NCBI GenBank assembly: GCA_016342385.1
Contig: JAEINM010000106.1
Span: forward strand, 1 to 10,704
Origin: Spirochaetaceae bacterium
GTDB lineage: Bacteria > Spirochaetota > Spirochaetia > DSM-2461
Direction: 5' to 3'
Length of the DNA stretch: 10,704 bases
Below the pieces are notes generated by a model that did not search any database, was not told where the DNA came from, and saw nothing but the letters and a program-made list of their open reading frames with translations. A program made the position numbers and the translations under genes. Below, piece by piece: positions 5,464-10,704 of this stretch. The first letter of the stretch is position 1, and each line of letters opens with the position of its first letter.

Positions 5464-6237
5464 ATGGATGCAACAGCTTTGGGAAAGAAAGTCTTTTTTG
5501 TAAATCCTCATAGTGTTATAGAAAATAAACTCATACAGGAGCTTATAAACCGCGAATATGAAGTCTATCTGATTAAGGATCACCGGAAAATAGAATCTAT
5601 CTGTGAGTTTTTTACCGATCCGGTTATTTTTATTAATATTGATGAAGGCCTTGTTGAATCTGAATGGGAAATACTTATCAGGTCCCTTATGGAAAAAGAA
5701 AGTACCAGACATAGCAGGATTGGAATCGTTACTTACAATGACAACAGCCTTTTATCCCGGAAATATCTTATGGACATAATGGTCCCCTGCGGATATATCA
5801 AGCTGAAATTGGGATTGAATGACAGCACAGAGATTATAATAAAAACTCTTGAGGCCAATGAGGTTAAAGGGAAGAGGCGATATGTTCGGGCCACGTGTCA
5901 TCCCGATGATGCCAAATTTAATGTCCCTATATCGGATAGAATAGAAAAGGGATACATTGTCGATATTTCTTCAGTGGGAATGGCCGTTCAATTTGAAAGT
6001 AACCTGAACTTATTGAAGAATAGTTTTCTTCCCGATGTTCAGTTAAAATTGAAAGGCATTTTAATCAATATCTCTGTAGTTGTTCTTGGGTTCAGGGAAA
6101 TTGAAGGAGAGAAAAAGACTTATCTACTGATGTTTGACAGCAGGATTTCTAAAATAAACAAGATGAAAATCAGAAAATATATCCATAGAACCCTACAGCA
6201 GAACATGGAAAGGAAATTGAATTTTCAGTATGCATAA
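5464..6237 (+). CDS. PilZ-domain c-di-GMP effector with degenerate receiver-like N-terminus
   Basis: This is a 257-residue cytoplasmic protein. The C-terminal PilZ domain carries both c-di-GMP binding signatures: R138-R-Y-V-R142 (RxxxR) and D167-I-S-S-V-G172 (DxSxxG), with the expected beta-strand pattern after them. Residues about 8-130 alternate strands and helices like a response-regulator receiver: FFVNPHS, VIFINID (D60), IGIVTYND (T90) and YIKLKLG (K113). The acidic pair normally found after strand 1 is replaced by N14-P15-H16, so phosphorylation by a histidine kinase is doubtful. PilZ proteins usually couple c-di-GMP to motility, exopolysaccharide or gene control; which one applies here is unknown. 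A strong GGGAG site precedes the ATG. The gene is divergent from the deacetylase cluster and ends before a strong hairpin. Confidence 0.85.
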   Translation: MDATALGKKVFFVNPHSVIENKLIQELINREYEVYLIKDHRKIESICEFFTDPVIFINIDEGLVESEWEILIRSLMEKESTRHSRIGIVTYNDNSLLSRKYLMDIMVPCGYIKLKLGLNDSTEIIIKTLEANEVKGKRRYVRATCHPDDAKFNVPISDRIEKGYIVDISSVGMAVQFESNLNLLKNSFLPDVQLKLKGILINISVVVLGFREIEGEKKTYLLMFDSRISKINKMKIRKYIHRTLQQNMERKLNFQYA

Positions 6238-6256
6238 TAAATCCGAATTGGAAGAA

Positions 6257-6300
6257 CAGTACAGGATTATCTTTCCTGTACTGATTTCAGTTTATCTCTT
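6257..6300 (+). terminator. Bidirectional terminator after the PilZ gene
   Basis: CAGTACAGGA (6257-6266) and TCCTGTACTG (6274-6283) form a perfect 10-bp stem with a 7-nt loop, followed by the T-rich ATTTCAGTTTATCTCTTTT. It lies between convergent genes: the PilZ stop is about 20 nt to the left and the BON-like stop about 10 nt to the right. It can therefore serve both, although the minus-side tail (TTCTTCC) is poorer in T. Confidence 0.75.
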
Positions 6301-6540
6301 TTGAACTCTCAGATTGTTAAATACTGTCATTCCTTCAGTTTCTACTTCAAGAATTTTATCAATTTCACTTTTCTCATTTTCCAGATCAACTCTGCCACGG
6401 ATGTGAATCTCATATTTTTTCCAGAATAAAAATCCTTTAGATTTGATCTGGAATGATAAATGTGATGCATCGTGAATCAGGTTATTCTGATTGATACTGG
6501 ATTTAATCCTATTAATTACATTTTCCTGTTTAACAGCCAT
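6292..6540 (-). CDS. Small BON-domain-like protein
   Basis: This 82-residue protein has the outline of a single BON domain: an N-terminal helix (VINRIKSSINQNNL), strand HLSFQIKSKG, a second strand with the typical turn YEIHIRGRVDLENEKSEIDKIL, and the closing VETEGMTVFNNLRVQKR, which resembles the conserved GV-x-x-V-x-N-x-L-x-V ending. BON domains bind phospholipid, other proteins or small ligands. No signal peptide or membrane segment is present, so it should be cytoplasmic, unlike OsmY. An AGGAGAG site precedes the ATG. It is transcribed alone, from a promoter about 150 bp upstream, and converges on the PilZ gene. The assignment rests on pattern only and the role is unknown. Confidence 0.6.
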   Translation of the reverse strand: MAVKQENVINRIKSSINQNNLIHDASHLSFQIKSKGFLFWKKYEIHIRGRVDLENEKSEIDKILEVETEGMTVFNNLRVQKR

Positions 6541-6683
6541 ATTCTCTCCTATTAGTAACGTTTTTTCTCTTTGGTCAAAGTACTATCGCAATAAAATCAT
6601 AAATATTTGCAGACTCTAGAATTACTGTAAACTAATGTTTAGAATATGTTTGATAATGAAGTGTTAAGCAAAAATCATTTCTA

Positions 6684-6713
6684 ATAGTACAGCCCTAAGT
6701 GATTCATTGTCAA
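6684..6713 (-). promoter_or_regulatory. Candidate promoter of the BON-like gene
   Basis: On the minus strand TTGACA (6713-6708) is followed by an 18-bp spacer and TACTAT (6689-6684). The -35 is perfect and the -10 has four of six bases. It implies a leader of about 135 nt before the ATG at 6540; a closer promoter is not excluded. Confidence 0.45.
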
Positions 6714-6763
6714 GAAAATGCAAAAATCTCTGTATCATGATTGTGCAATTCATGTCCGTCGAT

Positions 6764-6825
6764 CTCCGGGGATTGATATCCCGAGAGTGTTTTGTTTCCT
6801 CCTTTTTAAAGGGGTGTTTTATTTC
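6764..6825 (+). terminator. Two tandem terminator-like hairpins, plus strand
   Basis: Hairpin 1 has the stem GGGAT (6769-6773) / ATCCC (6778-6782), extended by CTC/GAG (6764-6766 / 6785-6787) across a 2x2 internal loop, and is followed by TGTTTTGTTTC (6788-6798). Hairpin 2 is about CTCCTTT/AAAGGGG (6798-6814), with the apical T-T as loop, followed by TGTTTTATTTC (6815-6825). The two tails differ at one base in eleven. Both point away from any plus-strand gene, so they may end a small RNA or block antisense transcription into the radical SAM gene. As minus-strand structures they lack U-tails. Confidence 0.4.
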
Positions 6826-6848
6826 TTATGCGTCCTGTGTCCCAGGAA

Positions 6849-8441
6849 TTACATATTCTGTTTTTTAGCTTTAGCTAATCGCAAGAGAAAATCTCCCTTC
6901 CTGAAATCTCTCATCCAGTTTCTTAAAATGATTAATCCGCCAAAGCACAAAAGATTATTCTGATAAAATTTTCTGTACCAGAAGTAGAATGCCTTTTTAA
7001 TAAGATCTACTTTCCCGCTGAATAGTGTAAAAACAGAAGGGAATAGAACAAGAGGAAAGTCTAGAGAGATATTTTTTACAAGCCGTAGAAAATACGCTCT
7101 GTGATAAAATCTTTTCATGAGTTTCCCAACACCGTTCTGGATCACTTCGGGAGCAATCCCGGCACCGGGACTATAGAGGGGGAATTGACCATCGTAGTAT
7201 TCCCAACCTATATCATCTATGGAAAACAGCTGGTTATTATTTTCCAGTCGGGTCCTCAGCCTGGTTCCCGGCAGAGGGATGGCCAGCAGTAACTGCAGTG
7301 TATCGAGATGACTTTTTTTTATAAAGTCCCAGTAGCGGGCAATTTTTTCCTCTATAGAATAATCCGATCGATTCTCGTCCTTTTGAGGGTAGGCAAATAT
7401 AAACATACCGTGTATACGAACTTTCTGATCTTTGAATAAACGGGTCCATTTCATCATATCTTTTGACAGATATCCCTTATTCATCGCTTTCAGATCTTCA
7501 TCTATGGGTGATTCAAAACCAATGCATAAAGTCTCGACTCCCGCTTTTTTTATGGCTGCCAGGTATTCTTCGGAACGGGCATCAGTAATTCTTGTCTGGA
7601 CAGTCAGGCGAAGTCTTTTTTTTATAGTCTTCTGATATTCTGTAAAAATCTTTAGAAACCGGATCGCCTGCTTCATATTTGATGCGAAATGATCACTCAC
7701 TTCAAAAAAACTTTTTGCCTTATACTTTTCAACCAGATATTTAATCGTATTGAGTAAATGCTCAGGAGTACAGCTTCGGGATTTCCCCTTTACGGCACAA
7801 AATTCACAATTGGAGTTACAACCTCTTGTACTGACAATGGGGTACAGTTTCATCTTGCCGAAGCGCAGTAATTGATAGTCCGGTATGGGAAGTCTGTCCA
7901 GAGCATTAATCTGATTTCTCTTTTCAGTCATTACCATTTGCTTATTGACTAAATACCCGATCCCTTTGACCTGATTTCTTTTTTCAGAATTATCAAAATT
8001 CATCAGAAAGTTTCTTATTGTAATTTCACCTTCTCCGAAAACAACATAATCAATTCCCCTGCTCAATGCTTCTTCAGGCAAATTTTCCACATGTTTGCCA
8101 CCGGCTATTGTCATAATATCTAATGACTTGTAAAACCGCGCCAGTTCGAATAAGCGGGGAATCGATGATGTGATAGAACCGTAAAATCCGACAATATCGG
8201 CAGGGGACTCATTTTGCAGAGCCTGGTGATCCAAAACTCCTTTCTCTTTTCTGGGATAGTATTTCCCATGCAGATTGTTTTCATCGATAACTTCCACATC
8301 CCAGCAGTCCAGCCTGGCGGCGCTGGTCGCAACGAATAAAGGGCCAACACTGGTCGTCGTTCTGGCAACAAGGGAATAAATATTGAAATTGGGAAACCGG
8401 GGGATGAAAATACGGAACATTTTCCGTTTTTTCAGAATCAT
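6849..8441 (-). CDS. B12-binding-type radical SAM protein
   Basis: This is a 530-residue enzyme with a complete [4Fe-4S] radical SAM motif, C208-NSN-C212-EF-C215, preceded by YPIVSTRG. The N-terminal third (about 10-150) has the B12-binding Rossmann outline of this class: PLFVATSAARLDCWDVEVID, ADIVGFYGSITS, MTIAGGKHVENLPEEALSRGIDYVVFGEGE (110-139). The DxHxxG lower-ligand motif is absent, as is common in BchE/HpnJ-like members, so cobalamin use is inferred. The C-terminal 90 residues are rich in aromatic and hydrophobic stretches and may bind a membrane lipid. Such proteins catalyse methylations, ring closures and other radical steps, often in lipid or cofactor synthesis; the substrate here is unknown. 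The ATG at 8441 has an AGAGG site, favoured over M8. It is divergent from the thioesterase gene. Confidence 0.8.
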   Translation of the reverse strand: MILKKRKMFRIFIPRFPNFNIYSLVARTTTSVGPLFVATSAARLDCWDVEVIDENNLHGKYYPRKEKGVLDHQALQNESPADIVGFYGSITSSIPRLFELARFYKSLDIMTIAGGKHVENLPEEALSRGIDYVVFGEGEITIRNFLMNFDNSEKRNQVKGIGYLVNKQMVMTEKRNQINALDRLPIPDYQLLRFGKMKLYPIVSTRGCNSNCEFCAVKGKSRSCTPEHLLNTIKYLVEKYKAKSFFEVSDHFASNMKQAIRFLKIFTEYQKTIKKRLRLTVQTRITDARSEEYLAAIKKAGVETLCIGFESPIDEDLKAMNKGYLSKDMMKWTRLFKDQKVRIHGMFIFAYPQKDENRSDYSIEEKIARYWDFIKKSHLDTLQLLLAIPLPGTRLRTRLENNNQLFSIDDIGWEYYDGQFPLYSPGAGIAPEVIQNGVGKLMKRFYHRAYFLRLVKNISLDFPLVLFPSVFTLFSGKVDLIKKAFYFWYRKFYQNNLLCFGGLIILRNWMRDFRKGDFLLRLAKAKKQNM

Positions 8442-8483
8442 TTAAATACCTCTTTTTATGGATAAATGAATGAAAAAAAGAAT

Positions 8484-8500
8484 AAATCCAGACTGGATTT
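8484..8500. promoter_or_regulatory. Perfect 17-bp palindrome, candidate operator
   Basis: AAATCCAG-A-CTGGATTT is an inverted repeat of two 8-bp arms around one base. It lies 43 bp upstream of the radical SAM start and about 20 bp upstream of a TATAAT that could serve the thioesterase gene. The last six bases, TGGATTTTTCCA with the following bases, also form a second overlapping repeat CTGGA-TTTT-TCCAG (8493-8506). The odd one-base centre favours a dimeric regulator over an RNA hairpin. Regulator unknown. Confidence 0.5.
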
Positions 8501-8516
8501 TTCCAGAGAGACTTCT

Positions 8517-8528
8517 ATATTATAATAT
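8517..8528. promoter_or_regulatory. Palindromic -10 region with divergent TATAAT boxes
   Basis: ATATTATAATAT is a perfect 12-bp palindrome containing TATAAT on both strands (8521-8526 on plus, 8524-8519 on minus). It can provide the -10 for the thioesterase gene and for the radical SAM gene. The -35 matches are weak on both sides (TTTTTC at 8498-8503 for the plus promoter). Confidence 0.45.
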
Positions 8529-8529
8529 A

Positions 8530-8591
8530 CTCATAATCCGGTCCTCCGTGTTCTTTACTTCAACAATGGTTTTAGTAAACAGGATTATGAG
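8530..8591. repeat. 10-bp inverted repeat in the thioesterase leader
   Basis: CTCATAATCC (8530-8539) recurs inverted as GGATTATGAG (8582-8591), and GT/AC adds two pairs after one mismatch. The arms are about 42 bp apart. They could form a long stem-loop in the thioesterase mRNA or be two sites for one protein. Confidence 0.4.
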
Positions 8592-8682
8592 GGGGAATTT
8601 TCAATTAATTATTCTTTTTCCCGTAATTTGCCTTATAATCATAGCCAAAATACAATTCAAGATTAATTCCGGAGCAATATAT

Positions 8683-9039
8683 ATGGAAAATTATAATCTG
8701 GTCAGACCGGAGCACTTAAATCATCATGGATCTTTGTTTGGCGGTCAGCTTTTATCCTGGGTTGATGAGTGTGCCTGGATGGCTGCGGCCAGGGATTTTC
8801 CCCTCAGCCGATTCGTTACCAGAGCAATGGACAGTATTGAGTTCAAACATCAGGTAAAGAACGGATCCATTCTCAGGTTTCATTTAATCAAAACCAGACA
8901 GGGAAACACATCGGTTACCTATCTGGTCGAAGTCTATGAAGATGAGAGATCCTCAGTCGAGGAGATCCTGGCTTTTTCTACTTCTGTAACATTTGTATCT
9001 GTAGATGAGAGGGGAAATAAGAAAAAAATTCCCCAGTAA
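8683..9039 (+). CDS. Hotdog-fold acyl-CoA thioesterase (YciA/acyl-CoA hydrolase family)
   Basis: This 118-residue hotdog-domain enzyme should hydrolyse acyl-CoA to free acid and CoA in the cytoplasm. The family signature is clear: RPEHLNHHGSLFGGQLLSWVDECAWMAA (8-35), with the H14/G16 loop, FGG and catalytic-type D28 on the central helix. IEFKHQVKNGSILRFHLIKTRQGNTSVTYLVEVY follows, matching the strand region that binds CoA. The frame is open upstream to an ATG at 8470, which would add 71 residues. That segment matches no thioesterase part and overlaps the control region. The ATG at 8683 has GGAG with eight-nt spacing, so it is chosen. The length is slightly below the roughly 130 residues of YciA. 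An MFS transporter gene follows 90 nt downstream. Confidence 0.8.
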   Translation: MENYNLVRPEHLNHHGSLFGGQLLSWVDECAWMAAARDFPLSRFVTRAMDSIEFKHQVKNGSILRFHLIKTRQGNTSVTYLVEVYEDERSSVEEILAFSTSVTFVSVDERGNKKKIPQ

Positions 9040-9056
9040 AATATCATTTGTATCTT

Positions 9057-9070
9057 ATCTTTTAAAAGAT
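9057..9070. repeat. 14-bp perfect palindrome between the thioesterase and MFS genes
   Basis: ATCTTTTAAAAGAT is fully symmetric and sits 17 bp after the thioesterase stop, 59 bp before the MFS start. It could be an operator or a weak AT-rich hairpin; there is no U-tract, so termination is unlikely. Confidence 0.35.
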
Positions 9071-9129
9071 CCTAATTAATTTACGACGGAACTATTGCAA
9101 TTCAGAATGCTTAATAGTAGCTTCTCAAC

Positions 9130-10308
9130 ATGAAAACAAGAAAAATCCACTTATCCTTATTGATGTTCTTCCAGCTTGGTGTCGTGGGATCTTTTCTACC
9201 GATTATAAGTATTTACTTAAAAAATTATTTGAATTTTACCGGTATAGAAGTTGGAGTTATCTTATCAGTTTCAGCGATCCCAAGCATAATAGCACCATTC
9301 ATCAGCGCCTGGGTAGTCGATCGGATTATTACATCGAGGCGATTTCTGGCATACTGTCATGGGTTTGCTGCTATTGCTATTACTTTCATTTCAATTGAGC
9401 AGAGTTTTACCTTGGTTTTAATGACCTACCTGCTGTATATGATAGCTTTAGTTCCAACCTTTGCACTTGTCAATGCTCTTGTTTTCCAAAATAGTGAATC
9501 CGGTGCTACATTCGGTTCTATCAGAGTATGGGGGACTGTGGGGTGGATTGTTGCCGGGTGGTTTGTCAGTCTGATCTGGAAACTGACGGAAGGCCCGGAT
9601 AATATGCCCTTTGCCTTATGGTTGTCGGCTCTGTTTTCAATAATAATGGTAATCCTGACTGTGAAACTACCAAAACTTCCCTTAGAAAAAGAGAAGGCAG
9701 TGTCTCTTATTCCAAAAGATGCTTTTGCTGTACTAATGAGACCGGAAGTGGTTCTTCTATTTGTAATCGTCTTTCTCAGTGCCTGTGCCGATAAATTCTA
9801 TCTTTATGGATCCCCTCTATTTTTAAAAAATATAGGTATTGATAAAGATAATATTCTCTTAATATTGTCACTAGGACAATTCCCTGAAATTATCATGCTA
9901 TTTGCACTGAGCAGAATGATTAAAAAATTCAATTTTAAAAGTATTTTTATTATGGCCCTGTCTCTTCAGATATTCCGGTTTCTTCTATTCTGGATAAACG
10001 GACCTGTGGTTCTGACTTTTTTCGGAGTCAGTTTAAATGGGTTTATTTATTCTCTTTTTTATACGGCGGCTATGATATATCTCGATGAATTCACCGATAA
10101 AAAATCCAGATCGGGAGTCCATCAGCTTTTCAGTCTTGTTTATGTCGGTGCTGCAGGCTTACTGGGTAATTTGCTGGCCGGTTGGACAGCAGATAATTTT
10201 GTAATGGGAAATAGTCTGAATTTTCATGTCTTCTGGATTGTTCCAACAGCCTTTTCTCTTTTGGCTTTGATAATATTAGCTGTTTTTATGAAAGGTCAAA
10301 GGGCTTAA
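9130..10308 (+). CDS. MFS transporter, nucleoside:H+ symporter-like
   Basis: This is a 392-residue inner-membrane protein with about twelve hydrophobic segments in two halves, separated by a charged loop (KLPKLPLEKEKAVSLIPKDA, about 178-197). The first membrane span starts at residue 8, so there is no signal peptide. The FGSIRVWGTVGWIVAGW segment (about 128-144) resembles the RxWGTIGWI motif of NupG/XapB-type nucleoside:proton symporters and LacY-like MFS proteins. The conserved loop after span 2 is reduced to VVDRIITSRR (62-71). The substrate is uncertain: a nucleoside or other small polar solute. The start is limited, because an in-frame TAG lies 12 nt before the ATG and no convincing Shine-Dalgarno is visible. 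The gene may use a leaderless or weak start, or be coupled to the thioesterase transcript. It ends before a strong bidirectional terminator. Confidence 0.75.
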   Translation: MKTRKIHLSLLMFFQLGVVGSFLPIISIYLKNYLNFTGIEVGVILSVSAIPSIIAPFISAWVVDRIITSRRFLAYCHGFAAIAITFISIEQSFTLVLMTYLLYMIALVPTFALVNALVFQNSESGATFGSIRVWGTVGWIVAGWFVSLIWKLTEGPDNMPFALWLSALFSIIMVILTVKLPKLPLEKEKAVSLIPKDAFAVLMRPEVVLLFVIVFLSACADKFYLYGSPLFLKNIGIDKDNILLILSLGQFPEIIMLFALSRMIKKFNFKSIFIMALSLQIFRFLLFWINGPVVLTFFGVSLNGFIYSLFYTAAMIYLDEFTDKKSRSGVHQLFSLVYVGAAGLLGNLLAGWTADNFVMGNSLNFHVFWIVPTAFSLLALIILAVFMKGQRA

Positions 10309-10327
10309 TCCCCTTTTGTCATTGACT

Positions 10328-10376
10328 TATAAAACCTTTCAAGAGTTGTAAAAAAGTAGCTCTTGAAAGTTTTATA
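10328..10376. terminator. Bidirectional intrinsic terminator
   Basis: CTTTCAAGAG (10336-10345) pairs with CTCTTGAAAG (10360-10369). The stem extends outward through TATAAAA/TTTTATA around one bulged C (10335), about 17 bp in total. Both strands read TTTTAT immediately after the GC-containing core. It lies between the convergent MFS gene (ends 10308) and cold-shock gene (ends 10380) and can terminate both. Confidence 0.85.
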
Positions 10377-10379
10377 GAA

Positions 10380-10568
10380 TTAAATTCTTCTTACATTTGT
10401 AGCGCAAGGTCCCTTTGGGCCGCTTCCCACTTCAAACTCAACGTTGTCACCTTCATTGATATTGCCCTGAACTTCGTTTTTATGGACAAAAAGATCATCG
10501 CCACCTACCTGCTCGATAAAACCAAATCCTTTTGTTGAACTAAACCACTTTACTGTACCTGTTGTCAT
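10380..10568 (-). CDS. CspA-family cold-shock protein
   Basis: This 62-residue single cold-shock domain is a small nucleic-acid chaperone that binds single-stranded RNA and DNA. The start GTVKWFSSTKGFGFI contains RNP1 (K13-GFGFI) with the expected aromatic residues, and DLFVHKNEV (25-33) is RNP2, slightly altered from the usual VFVHFSAI. It is shorter than the 66-70 residues of E. coli Csp proteins, with a reduced loop in the middle (NEGDNVEFEVGSGPKGP) and a C-terminus ending NVRRI. The ribosome binding site AGAGGTGATC is almost fully complementary to the 16S 3' end, so translation should be efficient. The gene has its own leader with repeats (see 10573-10645) and a shared terminator. Its role in cold adaptation or general RNA chaperoning cannot be separated from sequence. 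Confidence 0.9.
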   Translation of the reverse strand: MTTGTVKWFSSTKGFGFIEQVGGDDLFVHKNEVQGNINEGDNVEFEVGSGPKGPCATNVRRI

Positions 10569-10572
10569 AGAT

Positions 10573-10645
10573 CACCTCTTTTCTAAATATTAGATGTCAT
10601 CATAGGTGCAATTGATAAGATAAACAATTGATAAAGCCTATAGAT
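10573..10645 (-). promoter_or_regulatory. Structured leader upstream of the cold-shock gene
   Basis: CAATTGATAA occurs twice (10609-10618 and 10625-10634 on plus) with a 16-bp period. In the mRNA these lie in a loop closed by ATAGG/CCTAT (10642-10638 / 10606-10602). CACCT (10608-10604) is also complementary to AGGTG within the ribosome binding site (10577-10573), and TCTAA-TAT-TTAGA forms a small hairpin just before it. A -10 such as TAATCT may lie near 10643-10648. The transcription start is not certain. Confidence 0.4.
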
Positions 10646-10671
10646 TAGAAAGAAAACTTCCAGTAAAGTAA

Positions 10672-10702
10672 AATGAAGTGGATAAAGATACCGCTCTTCA
10701 TT
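10672..10702 (-). terminator. Inverted repeat at the right edge, possible terminator
   Basis: AATGAAG (10672-10678) and CTTCATT (10696-10702) form a 7-bp stem with a 17-nt loop. On the minus strand it is followed by TTACTTTACT, a modest T-rich tail, so it may end a gene beyond the window. The window edge prevents checking. Confidence 0.25.
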
Positions 10703-10704
10703 CT

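Larger units (their letters stand above)
6541..6848. other. Intergenic region between the BON-like and radical SAM genes
   Basis: These 308 bp contain no convincing protein gene. They hold the minus-strand promoter of the BON-like gene (6684-6713), a small inverted repeat CTTTG-GT-CAAAG (6569-6580) near its ribosome binding site, and two tandem hairpins with plus-strand T-rich tails (6764-6825). The rest is AT-rich, with nothing else recognised. Confidence 0.6.

Noticed and set aside
5437..5712. Minus-strand open frame opposite the PilZ start
   Set aside because: It overlaps the PilZ coding region and leader; no motif and no ribosome binding site.
6718..6963. 81-residue plus-strand open frame
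   Set aside because: It runs through the tandem hairpins and into the 3' end of the radical SAM gene, with no ribosome binding site and no recognisable domain.
1..10704. CRISPR array, tRNA, rRNA, transposase or phage genes
   Set aside because: No regularly spaced repeats, cloverleaf, rRNA-like segment or recombinase motifs were recognised on either strand by eye; a tRNA scan would settle the tRNA question.

Overview
The window is a moderately AT-rich bacterial chromosome segment with ten confident protein genes plus one shorter thioesterase frame, densely packed on both strands, with strong GGAG/GAGG ribosome binding sites and sigma70-like promoters. The gene content (a PilZ protein with a degenerate receiver-like N-terminus, a small cytoplasmic BON-like protein, a B12-type radical SAM protein, a CspA-type protein) would fit a free-living spirochaete. 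This is only an inference, because no rRNA or clade-specific marker is present. No rRNA, tRNA, CRISPR array, transposase or phage gene was seen.

Layout. At 137-1483 (-) lies a dihydropyrimidinase/hydantoinase-family amidohydrolase with a near-consensus promoter and a 13-bp palindrome in its leader. It is divergent from a nicotinamidase-like cysteine hydrolase (1778-2581, +). The 294-bp gap between them holds two diverged copies of a C-rich repeat. Next comes a four-gene minus-strand block (5208 down to 2625): a histone-deacetylase/acetylpolyamine-amidohydrolase superfamily protein, an SSAT-like N-acetyltransferase with a GTG start, and two more GNAT acetyltransferases. The three GNAT genes are joined by 4-nt and 17-nt overlaps. 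An enzyme that removes acetyl groups beside three that add them suggests a small acetylation/deacetylation module, possibly for polyamines or another small amine.

Divergent from this block is a PilZ-domain protein (5464-6237, +), a probable c-di-GMP effector. Its leader can fold into a 13-bp hairpin next to the Shine-Dalgarno, with a competing pairing that would cover part of that Shine-Dalgarno. A strong hairpin separates it from a convergent 82-residue BON-like protein (6292-6540, -). The 308-bp gap that follows carries a promoter for the BON gene and two tandem terminator-like hairpins on the plus strand with no gene before them.

The right third holds a B12-binding-type radical SAM protein (6849-8441, -) divergent from a hotdog acyl-CoA thioesterase (8683-9039, +) and an MFS transporter resembling nucleoside:H+ symporters (9130-10308, +). 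The divergent control region contains a perfect 17-bp palindrome and a 10-bp inverted repeat. A long bidirectional terminator separates the transporter from a cold-shock protein (10380-10568, -), whose leader has direct repeats and a possible Shine-Dalgarno-masking pairing. I found no obviously unprecedented multi-gene system. The best leads are the deacetylase/GNAT cluster, the PilZ leader RNA and the palindromic operator between the radical SAM and thioesterase genes.
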